Assembly: GCF_004801395.1 (NCBI RefSeq)
Contig: NZ_SSOA01000001.1
Location: 310,001 to 374,000, forward strand
DNA length: 64,000 nt
Source: Gillisella terrae
GTDB lineage: Bacteria > Pseudomonadota > Alphaproteobacteria > Rhizobiales > Rhizobiaceae
Reading direction: 5' to 3'
Part shown: positions 37,466-46,319 of the stretch, one piece after another
Position numbering within the stretch: position 1 is the stretch's first letter
Layout of the letters: every line of letters begins with the position of its first letter
Program-made: the position numbers and the translations under genes
Notes under the pieces: model-generated
Seen by the model: the letters and a program-made list of their open reading frames with translations, nothing else
The model's database searches: none
What the model was told of the DNA's origin: nothing

Positions 37466-39511
37466 ATGGCAACTAAGGTCAAGGAAAACGAAGAAGCCGA
37501 CAACGAGCGCGATGGCGCAACCGATGGCCCGCTTCTCGATCTTTCGGACGACGCTGTCAAAAAGATGATCAAGGTCGCCAAAAAGCGCGGCTATGTCACC
37601 ATGGACGAGCTGAATTCGGTGCTGCCCTCTGAGGAAGTAACCTCGGAGCAGATCGAAGACACCATGTCCATGCTGTCCGACATGGGCATCAACGTCGTTG
37701 AAGACGAAGACGTGGAAGACCCGGCTGCGGAAGACAGCGACGGCGACGACGCTGCTGACGGCGAAGGCGGTGAGCTGGCAACCACCAGCGGCAATGCCGT
37801 GGCCACCACCAAGAAAAAAGAGCCAACGGACCGTACCGACGATCCGGTGCGTATGTACCTGCGCGAAATGGGCTCGGTGGAGCTTTTGTCGCGTGAAGGC
37901 GAAATCGCCATTGCCAAGCGCATCGAGGCCGGCCGCGAAACGATGATTTCGGGCCTGTGCGAAAGCCCGTTGACCTTTCAGGCCCTGATTATCTGGCGCG
38001 ATGAGCTGAACGAAGGCACAACGCTGCTGCGCGAAATCATTGACCTTGAGACCACCTATTCCGGTCCTGAGGCCAAGGCGGCTCCGCAGTTCCAGAGCCC
38101 CGAAAAGATTGAGGCCGACCGCAAGGCTGCCGAGGAAAAAGAAAAGAACCGCCGCCCACGCGGTGGCGACGACGACATTACCAATGTCGGCGGCGATATG
38201 CCTATGCCGGAAGAAGAGGAAGAGGACGAAGACGAGTCCAACCTCTCGCTGGCCGCCATGGAAGCCGAGCTGCGCCCGCAGGTGATGGAAACGCTCGACC
38301 TGATCGCCGATACCTATCGCAAGCTGCGCAAGCTTCAGGATCAGCAGGTTGAAGCCCGTCTGGCCTGCACCGGCACGCTGTCCACCGGGCAGGAGCGCCG
38401 CTATAAGGAGCTGAAAGATCAGCTGATCACGGCGGTTAAATCGCTGTCTTTGAACCAGAACCGTATCGATAGCCTTGTTGAACAGCTTTACGATATTTCC
38501 AAGCGCCTGATGCAGAACGAAGGCCGCCTGCTGCGCCTTGCTGAAAGCTATGGCGTGAAGCGCGACAGCTTCCTGGAGCAATATCAGGGCGCCGAACTTG
38601 ATCCGAACTGGATGAAGTCGATTGCCAATCTTTCTGCCCGTGGCTGGAAGGATTTCGCCCGCGAAGAAAACAACACGATCCGGGAAATCCGTCAGGAAAT
38701 CCAGAATCTGGCCACAGAAACCGGCATTTCGGTTGCCGAATTCCGCCGCATCGTTTCCATGGTGCAGAAGGGCGAACGCGAAGCCCGCATTGCCAAGAAG
38801 GAAATGGTCGAGGCCAACCTGCGTCTGGTTATTTCGATTGCCAAGAAATATACCAACCGCGGTTTGCAGTTCCTCGATCTTATTCAGGAAGGCAACATCG
38901 GCCTGATGAAGGCGGTGGACAAGTTCGAATATCGGCGCGGCTACAAGTTCTCTACCTATGCCACATGGTGGATCAGACAGGCCATTACCCGCTCGATTGC
39001 CGATCAGGCGCGCACCATCCGTATTCCGGTGCATATGATTGAAACGATCAACAAGATCGTTCGCACATCGCGCCAGATGCTGCACGAAATTGGCCGCGAA
39101 CCAACGCCGGAAGAATTGGCCGAAAAGCTGGCCATGCCTTTGGAAAAGGTGCGCAAGGTTCTGAAAATCGCAAAAGAGCCAATCTCGCTCGAAACCCCTG
39201 TGGGCGACGAGGAAGATTCACATCTTGGCGATTTCATCGAAGACAAGAACGCCCTTCTGCCCATCGATGCCGCCATTCAGGCCAACTTGCGCGAAACCAC
39301 CACCCGCGTGCTGGCCTCGCTGACACCGCGCGAAGAGCGCGTGCTGCGTATGCGCTTCGGCATTGGCATGAACACCGACCACACGCTGGAAGAAGTCGGC
39401 CAGCAGTTCTCGGTGACGCGCGAACGTATCCGCCAGATCGAAGCCAAGGCGCTTCGCAAGCTGAAGCACCCAAGCCGCTCGCGCAAACTGCGTAGTTTCT
39501 TGGACAGCTAA
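37466..39511 (+). CDS. rpoD: RNA polymerase sigma factor RpoD (sigma-70)
   Basis: A 681-residue primary sigma factor, beginning [10 protein letters not shown] as in other Rhizobiaceae. Region 1.1 is followed by [20 protein letters not shown] (region 1.2), a non-conserved acidic insert with EEEEEDEDE (around 252-260), region 2 with [20 protein letters not shown] and region 4.2 with [19 protein letters not shown]. The open frame starts 14 codons earlier at 37424, but conservation begins at MATK. Upstream lie three tandem palindromes and no other gene. A strong terminator follows. Confidence 0.98.
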   Translation: MATKVKENEEADNERDGATDGPLLDLSDDAVKKMIKVAKKRGYVTMDELNSVLPSEEVTSEQIEDTMSMLSDMGINVVEDEDVEDPAAEDSDGDDAADGEGGELATTSGNAVATTKKKEPTDRTDDPVRMYLREMGSVELLSREGEIAIAKRIEAGRETMISGLCESPLTFQALIIWRDELNEGTTLLREIIDLETTYSGPEAKAAPQFQSPEKIEADRKAAEEKEKNRRPRGGDDDITNVGGDMPMPEEEEEDEDESNLSLAAMEAELRPQVMETLDLIADTYRKLRKLQDQQVEARLACTGTLSTGQERRYKELKDQLITAVKSLSLNQNRIDSLVEQLYDISKRLMQNEGRLLRLAESYGVKRDSFLEQYQGAELDPNWMKSIANLSARGWKDFAREENNTIREIRQEIQNLATETGISVAEFRRIVSMVQKGEREARIAKKEMVEANLRLVISIAKKYTNRGLQFLDLIQEGNIGLMKAVDKFEYRRGYKFSTYATWWIRQAITRSIADQARTIRIPVHMIETINKIVRTSRQMLHEIGREPTPEELAEKLAMPLEKVRKVLKIAKEPISLETPVGDEEDSHLGDFIEDKNALLPIDAAIQANLRETTTRVLASLTPREERVLRMRFGIGMNTDHTLEEVGQQFSVTRERIRQIEAKALRKLKHPSRSRKLRSFLDS

Positions 39512-39538
39512 GATTTTTGGCGATGTGAGATTTGAAAG

Positions 39539-39562
39539 CCCGGCGGAAACGCCGGGTTTTTT
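39539..39562 (+). terminator. Terminator of rpoD
   Basis: A 7-bp stem CCCGGCG / CGCCGGG with a GAAA tetraloop and six T, 28 bp after the rpoD stop. Confidence 0.92.
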
Positions 39563-39674
39563 GTTGGCCCCCTTATTCTTTTTCGGGGTAAATATGATTT
39601 TGAGATGTGGGATACAGAGCTGTTCGCCATATTAGTGGCACTGTGCTGTGATGTAGATTTGATCGAGGTGGGAA

Positions 39675-39908
39675 ATGGTTTTCGTAAAAGAATTAGAACG
39701 TATCTACATGGAGCGTAACGCGCTTCACGGCGAGGTGTCCGGGACGTACTCAGTATTTGGTCAAGATGAGAGGTTGGTTTTGCAAATTGACACCTACGGA
39801 AGTCTGGAAAGAAAAATTCCTGGGAAGAAGAGTCAAACCGTTCAATTTGATCGAAAATCTGCTGAGCAGCTTTTTAGAATTTTAAAAGACGAGTTTGGTT
39901 TCCGATAA
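39675..39908 (+). CDS. Small conserved cytoplasmic protein, unknown
   Basis: A 77-residue ORF with a strong GAGGTGGG site before the ATG. The sequence starts MVFVKELERIYMERNALHGE and ends with an amphipathic helix KSAEQLFRILKDEFGF. Similar short proteins occur widely in bacteria, sometimes mislabelled as methionyl-tRNA formyltransferase, but I know of no established function. It stands alone after the rpoD terminator. The strong ribosome-binding site and lack of overlap support a real gene. Confidence 0.7.
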   Translation: MVFVKELERIYMERNALHGEVSGTYSVFGQDERLVLQIDTYGSLERKIPGKKSQTVQFDRKSAEQLFRILKDEFGFR

Positions 39909-40069
39909 ATCACAATTGCAAATAAAAAGGCGTGTAAGCACCGGCTAAGCATCGTTTGTATCCCTCCTGGTGTCATTTTTTCGGTCAATTGGGAAGTCGC
40001 TGGTATGATTGCTGCCTTTGATGATTTGGGCATTTGCGAGTTGCGGTTTCGCCGTGTATTGCTGCGGCA

Positions 40070-41185
40070 ATGAAAGACAGAGACAAGCCTGTGCCGAAGC
40101 GTTTGATCTGGGGTGTTAGTGCCTCGGTGCTTTTGCATGTCTTTTTGCTTCTGAGTTTTTTGTGGAATTGGCCGATAACCGCTCCTGAGGTTCCCAAGGA
40201 GGAGGTGGTCAATGTTTCGATTGAGCCGCCGCCAGAAGAAAAGCCCCCAGAAAAACCTGAGGAAAAACAGAAGGATGAGCCAAAGCCTGAGGAAAAACCC
40301 GCGCCCAAACCTGAACCTAAGCCAGAGCCTAAATCTGAGCCCAAGCCGGAGGAAAAGCCGCAGCCCAAGCCTGTGCCTGCGCCGGAGTTGAGGCCAACGG
40401 AAACTTTGCCGCCGCCACCACCGCCCGAATCAGTGCCGAATGCCTTTGAATCGGCTCCCAAGGACGAGACCGCGCCGAAAGAGGAGGATGCGCCCGCGCC
40501 GCCGCCATCAGAGCAGCCAGCAGAGGAAGAGGCAAAGACCAATACGGCGGAAAAGCAGGGTGAGGATAAAGCCGTGGCGGGCGATCCCAACAAACAAGAG
40601 CCTGCAAAAGAGGCAAGTGTGTTGAAGGATATTGCCCCGCCGGAGCTTGGTCCTGATGCGCGCCCAAAGGTGGCTGACAAAGCCGAAGAAGCGGGCGGCG
40701 GCATTGTAACCGAGCAGCGCGCCCCTGTCAGCGAAGGTGCGAACGTTGGCGTGCCGACCGCTTCTGTGCCAACGCCTGCGCCAAAGCCAAAGCAGCTTAC
40801 CACCATTGCCAGCCTGAAACCGGCCAAGCGGATTTATTCCAAGGACACGCTGTCTGATCCGCGTATCAAGGAGGCCTTGGGCAAGCTGCCGCCAAAGCGG
40901 CGTGTGGTGCAGATGTGCAGCATCGAAATGTTGGAGCAAATTCGCCGTAATGTGCCCGGAGCCGTACCCGATATTATTGCGCCGACCGCCGAAACAGTTG
41001 AAAATATTGATGAAAAGCTGATGGATGTGACGGATGCCGCCTATCACAGCCGTGGCCAATGGTTTGATGTCAGCTATCATTGCGAAACCGATGCCAAAAC
41101 CACAACAATCACGTCATTTCGCTTCAATATTGGCAGTGTGATTCCCAAAAGCCAGTGGGAGGCCCGCAGGCTTCCAGCCCGTTGA
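40070..41185 (+). CDS. DUF930 protein with TonB-like proline-rich spacer
   Basis: A protein of about 371 residues. A short basic N-terminus is followed by one transmembrane helix (LIWGVSASVLLHVFLLLSF, about 12-30). Then comes a long Pro/Glu/Lys/Ala-rich periplasmic stretch (about 43-190) with many KPEP- and EEKP-type repeats, as in TonB. The last 120 residues form a DUF930 domain (VVQMCSIEMLEQIRRN, then WFDVSYHCETDAKTT). There is no TonB C-terminal domain, and no exbB-exbD pair is nearby. The start is uncertain because no clear ribosome-binding site precedes this ATG; the frame is open to 40034. Confidence 0.78.
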   Translation: MKDRDKPVPKRLIWGVSASVLLHVFLLLSFLWNWPITAPEVPKEEVVNVSIEPPPEEKPPEKPEEKQKDEPKPEEKPAPKPEPKPEPKSEPKPEEKPQPKPVPAPELRPTETLPPPPPPESVPNAFESAPKDETAPKEEDAPAPPPSEQPAEEEAKTNTAEKQGEDKAVAGDPNKQEPAKEASVLKDIAPPELGPDARPKVADKAEEAGGGIVTEQRAPVSEGANVGVPTASVPTPAPKPKQLTTIASLKPAKRIYSKDTLSDPRIKEALGKLPPKRRVVQMCSIEMLEQIRRNVPGAVPDIIAPTAETVENIDEKLMDVTDAAYHSRGQWFDVSYHCETDAKTTTITSFRFNIGSVIPKSQWEARRLPAR

Positions 41186-41191
41186 TTGTCT

Positions 41192-41293
41192 TGCAGCGTC
41201 TCTCACCATACATTGCGCACAAATGACGCTGTAACACCTTTAGTCTGCTGCATCATTTTCGCCTTTAATCCACTCCGATTTAAGGGCTTATGC
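41192..41293 (-). repeat. Nested-palindrome repeat, copy 4
   Basis: Block B (from 41192) has arms GCAGCGTC / GACGCTG, with a CCATACATTG centre. Block A ends at 41293 and contains CCTTTAATC / GATTTAAGG inner arms with somewhat decayed outer arms (CTGCATCATT / GCTTATGC). Oriented as copy 1. It fills the gap between the convergent DUF930 and argO genes and touches the argO stop. Confidence 0.78.
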
Positions 41294-41294
41294 T

Positions 41295-41900
41295 TTATGC
41301 CATCCACACCAGTTTGATGGCAATCCATGCCATGACCAAGGCAATCACCCCATCCAGCACCCGCCAGGCTTGCGGCTTTGCAAACAGCGGAGCCAAGAGC
41401 CGTGCGCCATAGCCAAGCGAGAAGAAAAACAGATAGGAGGCCGTTACCGCGCCGAGGCCAAAAGCGAGGCGGTGGTCGGGAAAGCGGCTGGATACCGAGC
41501 CGATCAGCAAGACCGTATCCAGATAGACATGCGGGTTTAAAAACGTCAGCGCCAGGCAAGTGGCAAGGGCCTTGGCCAACGCAGTTTTGGGCTGCTTGGC
41601 GGGTGTCAGGCTATCGGTGTGATAGATAGCGGAATAGGCATGGCGCAAGCTGTAGAGCAGCAGAAAGCCAGCGCCGCCATAGCGCAATACCAATGCAAAG
41701 GCCGGAAAAATCGCACTCGCTTGCGCAAGGGCTGAGATGCCAAGGGCAATCAGCAGGGCATCGGCGGTTGCGCACGTGAGGCATAAAACCAAGACATGTT
41801 CTTTACGCAAACCCTGCCTGAGCACAAAAGCGTTTTGCGCGCCAATGGCCAAGATGAGGCTGAGGCCCAGTGAAAGGCCGGAAATAAAGGCATTCTGCAT
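41295..41900 (-). CDS. argO: LysE/ArgO-family amino acid exporter
   Basis: A 201-residue inner-membrane protein with about six hydrophobic segments. The N-terminus FISGLSLGLSLILAIGAQNA then FVLRQGLRKEHVLVL, and FLNPHVYLDTVLLIG in the second half, are typical of ArgO/LysE, which export arginine or lysine. GGAGATCACC precedes the ATG at 41898-41900; the longer open frame upstream is antisense to argP. It is divergent from argP with 85 bp between starts, the classical regulator-exporter pair. Confidence 0.92.
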   Translation of the reverse strand: MQNAFISGLSLGLSLILAIGAQNAFVLRQGLRKEHVLVLCLTCATADALLIALGISALAQASAIFPAFALVLRYGGAGFLLLYSLRHAYSAIYHTDSLTPAKQPKTALAKALATCLALTFLNPHVYLDTVLLIGSVSSRFPDHRLAFGLGAVTASYLFFFSLGYGARLLAPLFAKPQAWRVLDGVIALVMAWIAIKLVWMA

Positions 41901-41985
41901 GGTGATCTCCGCATGAGGTGCTTTGACTACCATCACAGCCATCATTAGCATAACGACAAAATCTAATTTTCCATAAGGTATTCTA

Positions 41986-42864
41986 ATGAAAATGGATGGT
42001 GACCACCTGCGCGCGCTGGCTGCGATTATCCGCACCGGCAGTTTTGAAAAGGCGGCGCATATGTTGGGCGTCACCCAATCGGCGGTGTCACAACGCATTC
42101 GCCAGCTTGAAGATCGGGTAGGGGCGGTTTTGATTGTGCGCGGGCAACCGTGCCGGACCACCGCTGCTGGCGAGAGGCTGTTTCGCCACGCCGAAGAGGT
42201 GGCCCTGCTGGAGCGGCAGTTGCAAGTGGATCTTGCACTGCCGCAGGATGATAACTCAACCGTGGTGCGTCTGGCGGTGAATGCCGATAGTTTGGCAACG
42301 TGGTTTTTACCTGTCATGGCCGCAAGCGACGGCCTGCTGTTTGATATTGTGCTGGATGATCAGGATCATAGCGCCGAATGGTTGCAGCGGGGCGAGGTGA
42401 GGGCGGCAGTCAGCAGCGCGCCAGAGGCCGTTCAGGGCTGCGATTGCCAGGCTTTAGGCGCTCTCACTTATCGCGCCACAGCAAGCCCCGCTTTTATGAG
42501 GCGCTGGTTTGCCAATGGTGTCACGCGCGAAGCGTTCGCGGTCGCCCCATGCCTGACTTTTAATGCCAAGGATCGGTTGCAGAGCAAGTGGCTCTCTCAG
42601 GCTTTTGGTATCAGCACGGCTTCCCCCACCCATTGGCTCCCCTCCAGCCATGCCTTTGTGGATGCTGCAAAACTGGGAATAGGCTGGGGCATGAATCCCG
42701 ATTGCCTGGTCGCGCCCTTGCTGGCCTCAGGTGCTCTGGTGGAGCTTGTGCCGGGGCAGGTGTTGCGGGTGCCGCTGTATTGGCATTGGAGTAGATCTTT
42801 GGCAAAGCCCCTGCAAAGCCTGACCAAAAATGTGCTCGCCGCCGCCGCACTTGGGCTTTCTTGA
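41986..42864 (+). CDS. argP: LysR-family regulator ArgP (LysG)
   Basis: A 292-residue LysR regulator of the ArgP/LysG/IciA type: the HTH contains HLRALAAIIRTGSFEKAAHM then LGVTQSAVSQRIRQLE, and the effector domain includes SLATWFLPVM. These activate the divergent LysE-type exporter when intracellular arginine or lysine rises. The 85-bp shared promoter region fits one operator. A stretch of AT-rich DNA with an imperfect palindrome follows the stop. Confidence 0.93.
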   Translation: MKMDGDHLRALAAIIRTGSFEKAAHMLGVTQSAVSQRIRQLEDRVGAVLIVRGQPCRTTAAGERLFRHAEEVALLERQLQVDLALPQDDNSTVVRLAVNADSLATWFLPVMAASDGLLFDIVLDDQDHSAEWLQRGEVRAAVSSAPEAVQGCDCQALGALTYRATASPAFMRRWFANGVTREAFAVAPCLTFNAKDRLQSKWLSQAFGISTASPTHWLPSSHAFVDAAKLGIGWGMNPDCLVAPLLASGALVELVPGQVLRVPLYWHWSRSLAKPLQSLTKNVLAAAALGLS

Positions 42865-42878
42865 CAATAAATAGCTTG

Positions 42879-42906
42879 ATATTCTTATGTTTAAATAAAG
42901 GAATAT
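42879..42906. promoter_or_regulatory. AT-rich 28-bp imperfect palindrome between argP and the H-NOX operon
   Basis: ATATTC ... TTTAAA ... GAATAT is symmetric about 42892/42893 with 6-bp outer arms and a 6-bp centre; three positions per half do not match. It lies about 165 bp upstream of the H-NOX gene. It may be an operator for the operon or simply AT-rich spacer. Confidence 0.3.
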
Positions 42907-43070
42907 AATATATTATTGCACGGTTGCGGGGAATATCATGTTCCCGAAAACAGTATGCTGCGTTTGTGAGGCGCAAACAAATGGCTGTAACGCTTTGAAT
43001 GCAGCTGAATCCTTCCCGAAATCGGTTCGGTCTGAAGGAATGGCTCAGTGAAATTGCAGTTGGAGTATCC

Positions 43071-43610
43071 ATGAAAGGTGTAGTTTTTACAGAGTTTCTG
43101 GCATTTGTTTCTGAAAGCTGGGATGAGGATCTGGTGGATGATATTATCGAAGCCAGCGCCCTTGAAAGCGGCGGCGCATACACCAGTGTGGGAACCTATG
43201 ATCATCGTGAAATTGTAAGCTTGCTGGAAGCGCTGTCATTTCGGACCGAACAGCCGAAAGATGCTTTGATGCGGCAATTTGGCTTTTATCTGGCAGGTCG
43301 ATTTTCTGTTTTTTTCCCGCAATTTTTCACCCGCTGCGACACCCTTTTTGCCTTTTTGGCCAGCATTGATGATTACATCCACGTAGAGGTCAAAAAGCTC
43401 TACCCCGATGCAGAGTTGCCGTCTTTTGATGTGTTGCAGAGTGATGAGACACAGATGTCCATGCGCTATCGCTCTTCACGCAAAATGGAGGCTTTGGCGC
43501 AAGGGCTGATTTATGGAGCTGCCCATCATTTTGGCTGCACCATCCATGTGGCTGCAAGCGATGGTGGTGATGGCTCCGTTATTTTTGCGATCAATGAGGC
43601 GGGCTCATGA
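43071..43610 (+). CDS. H-NOX heme nitric-oxide sensor protein
   Basis: A 179-residue stand-alone H-NOX (HNOB) domain. The proximal heme ligand is His104 in DYIHVEVKKLYPDAELPSF, and the heme-propionate motif YxSxR is Tyr133-Ser135-Arg137 in MRYRSSRK. No distal-pocket Tyr is obvious, which in this family goes with NO selectivity over O2. GGAG lies five bases before the ATG; the open frame reaches 42999 but adds nothing conserved. Its stop overlaps the start of the GGDEF-EAL gene by 4 bp (ATGA), so the sensor and the c-di-GMP enzyme are made together. The same pairing is known from A. vitis and Legionella/Shewanella. Confidence 0.93.
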   Translation: MKGVVFTEFLAFVSESWDEDLVDDIIEASALESGGAYTSVGTYDHREIVSLLEALSFRTEQPKDALMRQFGFYLAGRFSVFFPQFFTRCDTLFAFLASIDDYIHVEVKKLYPDAELPSFDVLQSDETQMSMRYRSSRKMEALAQGLIYGAAHHFGCTIHVAASDGGDGSVIFAINEAGS

Positions 43611-45199
43611 ACGCGCCAATCTCACCTTCAGGTGCTCTTGATGACCGTGTGGAGCGGCTGATGCGCCGGCTTGAGCGAGAAAAGTCCGCCCGCCAGCAGG
43701 CCGAGGCCTTGCTGGAAGAGCGCTCCCGCGAGCTTTATTACGCCAACACGGCACTGGCGCAATTGGCACAGGATCTTGAAAAGCGCGTTGTTGCGCGCAC
43801 ATCGGAACTGTCTGTGGAGCGTGAACACGCCATGGCGCTGGCACAGCAAGATCAATTGACGACATTGCTCAATCGCCGTTTCTTTACCAGCAGCCTCGGC
43901 GACTTATGCCAGAAAGCGCGCCTTCGCGGCGGGCGCGTTGTTGTTGTTCTGGTTGATATGGATGATTTCAAGGCGATAAATGACACGCAGGGCCATGAAG
44001 GTGGTGATATTGTGCTGCGGGAGGTTGCCCAACGGCTTTCATCACTGGTGGGCTATGGCATTGCGGCACGCCTCGGTGGCGATGAATTTGCTTTGGCTTT
44101 ATCGGATTTGCCAAATGACATGGCGGATGCCGTTTTCGCCCAACGCCTTATCGCGGCGCTGAACGTGCCTGTCGATTTTAACGGACGCAAATTGCAAATC
44201 TCGGCATCGGTTGGCTACGCCAGCATGCCGGATCATGCAACATCGTCGTCGCAATTGCTTCGGCATGCCGATATGGCGCTCTATACCTCCAAAAAAGCGG
44301 GAAAAGGTCGCGCCACCGGGTTTACCGATGATTTGCGCGCCGAAGCCGATGAGCGCCGCTTGCTGGAACTGGAGTTGGTTCTGGCCATTGAAAAGCAGGA
44401 AATTGTGCCCTGGTATCAGACAATTGTGGATGGCTTCACCGGACGTACTCTGGGTGTTGAGGTGTTGGCGCGGTGGCATCATCCCTATCGTGGGTTGGTT
44501 TTACCGGGCATTTTTCTGCCGCTTGCGGAAGAGAGAAACCTGCTTGAGGCGATATTTGTTCAGGTTGCCACAAAGGCTTGCGCTGAAATGGCCCCCTTTG
44601 TTGCGATGGGCAAGCTGAATTATGTATCGCTCAATGTTTCTCCCAGCCAGTTCAAGACAGGCAATATTACCTCGACCATCGCCAAAATTTTGAACAACAC
44701 CGGTTTTCCCGCAACAGCACTGGTGGTGGAAATTACCGAGGATCTGATCATGTCAGATCTGGGGCGTGCCGCCAGCGAGCTTGAGGAATTGTCGCGGCTG
44801 GGTATTCGCATTGCTCTCGATGATTTTGGGACCGGCTATTCCAACATCGCATCGCTCAGTGCTCTGCCCATTCAATGGATCAAGCTGGATCGCAGCCTTG
44901 TGCGAAAGCTGGGCGAAAACAGGGTGGGGCAGGCCATTGTTGAAGCTGTGCTGCAAATGGCGGCGGCTTTGCACATTGATGTGGTTGCAGAGGGCATTGA
45001 GACCGAGATACAATCGCAATGGCTTGTTGCCGCCGGTTGCCGCAAACATCAGGGCTTTCTCTATGGCCGGCCTGGCCCCTACCACGAGCTTCCTTGTTTT
45101 GCAGATCCGACAGGCCATAAGCAATTTCGACGCGGAAACAGGAATTGGGAGCATCATGCGCGTCAGACAACCTCGCATGATTCCCTCCCACAAGAATGA
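43607..45199 (+). CDS. H-NOX-associated GGDEF-EAL diguanylate cyclase/phosphodiesterase
   Basis: A 530-residue cytoplasmic enzyme. A coiled coil (about 12-80) probably docks to H-NOX. The cyclase domain has an intact GGDEF at 157-161; the RxxD inhibitory site five residues before it is absent. The EAL domain has EVLAR (285-289) in place of EALAR, but the metal-binding NVSPSQF, VEITEDL, ALDDFGTGYS, KLD, and AEGIET motifs are present, so phosphodiesterase activity is plausible. No transmembrane segment. NO binding to the partner should alter c-di-GMP turnover and hence biofilm or motility; direction of effect is not deducible. Followed at 12 bp by yjbQ. Confidence 0.93.
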   Translation: MNAPISPSGALDDRVERLMRRLEREKSARQQAEALLEERSRELYYANTALAQLAQDLEKRVVARTSELSVEREHAMALAQQDQLTTLLNRRFFTSSLGDLCQKARLRGGRVVVVLVDMDDFKAINDTQGHEGGDIVLREVAQRLSSLVGYGIAARLGGDEFALALSDLPNDMADAVFAQRLIAALNVPVDFNGRKLQISASVGYASMPDHATSSSQLLRHADMALYTSKKAGKGRATGFTDDLRAEADERRLLELELVLAIEKQEIVPWYQTIVDGFTGRTLGVEVLARWHHPYRGLVLPGIFLPLAEERNLLEAIFVQVATKACAEMAPFVAMGKLNYVSLNVSPSQFKTGNITSTIAKILNNTGFPATALVVEITEDLIMSDLGRAASELEELSRLGIRIALDDFGTGYSNIASLSALPIQWIKLDRSLVRKLGENRVGQAIVEAVLQMAAALHIDVVAEGIETEIQSQWLVAAGCRKHQGFLYGRPGPYHELPCFADPTGHKQFRRGNRNWEHHARQTTSHDSLPQE

Positions 45200-45211
45200 G
45201 TGCAAGGGCGC

Positions 45212-45637
45212 ATGACACAGCAAACAGTGCTTTCCATTTCAACGCGGGGGCAGGGGCTTTATGAATTTACCCGCCAAGCGCAGGATTTTGTCAAAGCCAG
45301 CGGTGTGGATCTGGGTTTGCTTACCGTGTTTGTACGGCACACCTCCTGCTCATTGATTGTTCAGGAAAATGCCGACCCTGACGTGCGGCGCGATCTCTTG
45401 AGTTTTTTCCAACGCCTTGTGCCGCCAAGCACAGATCCTTCCATGGGCTGGATTGTGCACCGGCAGGAGGGACCAGACGATATGCCCGCCCATATAAAGG
45501 CTGCGCTGACGCAAACATCCATCGGCATTCCCGTGTCTGACGGACGGATGGTGCTTGGGACTTGGCAGGGCCTCTACCTTTTCGAACATCGCGATATCCC
45601 ACACCGCAGGCAAGTGGTTTTGCACTTATCCTCTTAA
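45212..45637 (+). CDS. yjbQ: YjbQ-family protein (UPF0047)
   Basis: A 141-residue protein of the UPF0047/YjbQ fold. The motif VFVRHTSCSLIVQENADPDV (about 37-56) contains the conserved His and acidic residues, and GTWQGLYLFEHRD near the C-terminus is the second signature. Members show weak thiamin-phosphate synthase activity, but the physiological role is unclear. The ATG at 45212 has AAGGGCGC upstream; a GTG at 45200 in the same frame is less likely. It lies only 12 bp after the GGDEF-EAL gene, so it is probably the third gene of the H-NOX operon. Confidence 0.92.
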   Translation: MTQQTVLSISTRGQGLYEFTRQAQDFVKASGVDLGLLTVFVRHTSCSLIVQENADPDVRRDLLSFFQRLVPPSTDPSMGWIVHRQEGPDDMPAHIKAALTQTSIGIPVSDGRMVLGTWQGLYLFEHRDIPHRRQVVLHLSS

Positions 45638-45729
45638 AATAGCTTTATATTTTGTAAGTTGCACAATTGGGCAGCCATAAATGTGTGCCATTACTTTTCC
45701 GCCTCAGAGCGAAAAACAATGAACTGCAT

Positions 45730-45757
45730 GTGAACGCGGCTTTCGGATCGCGTTCAC
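45730..45757. promoter_or_regulatory. 9-bp perfect hairpin upstream of the proline-rich exported protein
   Basis: GTGAACGCG and CGCGTTCAC flank a 10-nt loop; the pairing can extend to CATG / CATG beyond a short bulge. It has no T tract, so it is either a weak yjbQ terminator or part of the promoter/leader of the gene at 45837. Confidence 0.45.
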
Positions 45758-45836
45758 CCATGCCGGATTATTCTCTCCTTAATCGCAGAAGGGCCGGGCT
45801 GGTCAAAAGCGAGACGTTGGTTTCAGGAGAACGAGA

Positions 45837-46319
45837 ATGTCCATGACTTTTGCAAAAGCCGCTCTGATTGGCCTCGTTGCCATGGGTGCTGTAACAAGTT
45901 CGATAAGCCCGGCAGCGGCCCAATCCAATGTAGGGTTTAGCCTATTTATCGGCCAGGATGATGGCCCGGATGACGATGACGTGGTGGTGGCACCACCTCG
46001 TGTTGTGAGAGTATGGGGTGATGATGAGCGCTATGCGCCACCGCCTCCGCCACCACCATTTTGGGATCGCCCACAACGCTGGGATGGCCCACGCTACGCC
46101 CCTCCGCCACCAGCACCACGCTGGGATCGCGGCCCAGGGCCACGGTTTAGCGGCGTTTGTGCCCCTGGCGATGCCATTCGCCAAGCGTTACGCGACGGTT
46201 TGCGCCGCCCATCAATCGACCGCGTAACACCCCGCGTCGTGGTTGTGAGCGGGCGTCGCTACGGCGATTTCGACCGTGTCGTTTTGAGAAATCTTCCCGG
46301 TTGTCCCTATGCAGACTAA
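45837..46319 (+). CDS. Exported proline/tryptophan-rich protein, unknown
   Basis: A 160-residue protein. Residues 1-28 are a signal peptide (TFAKAALIGLVAMGAV, cleavage near AAAQS). The mature part has an acidic DDGPDDDDVV stretch, then a Pro/Arg/Trp segment with PPPPPPPFWDRP and repeated RWDRGP-like words (about 65-105), and a compact C-terminal domain with two cysteines (SGVCAPGDAIRQALRDGLRR and LRNLPGCPYAD) that could form a disulfide. Similar short exported proteins are common in Rhizobiales. CAGGAGAACGAG precedes the ATG. Probably periplasmic or envelope-bound. Confidence 0.8.
   Translation: MSMTFAKAALIGLVAMGAVTSSISPAAAQSNVGFSLFIGQDDGPDDDDVVVAPPRVVRVWGDDERYAPPPPPPPFWDRPQRWDGPRYAPPPPAPRWDRGPGPRFSGVCAPGDAIRQALRDGLRRPSIDRVTPRVVVVSGRRYGDFDRVVLRNLPGCPYAD

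Noticed and set aside
37445..39085. 546-codon open frame on the minus strand
   Set aside because: Antisense shadow of rpoD.
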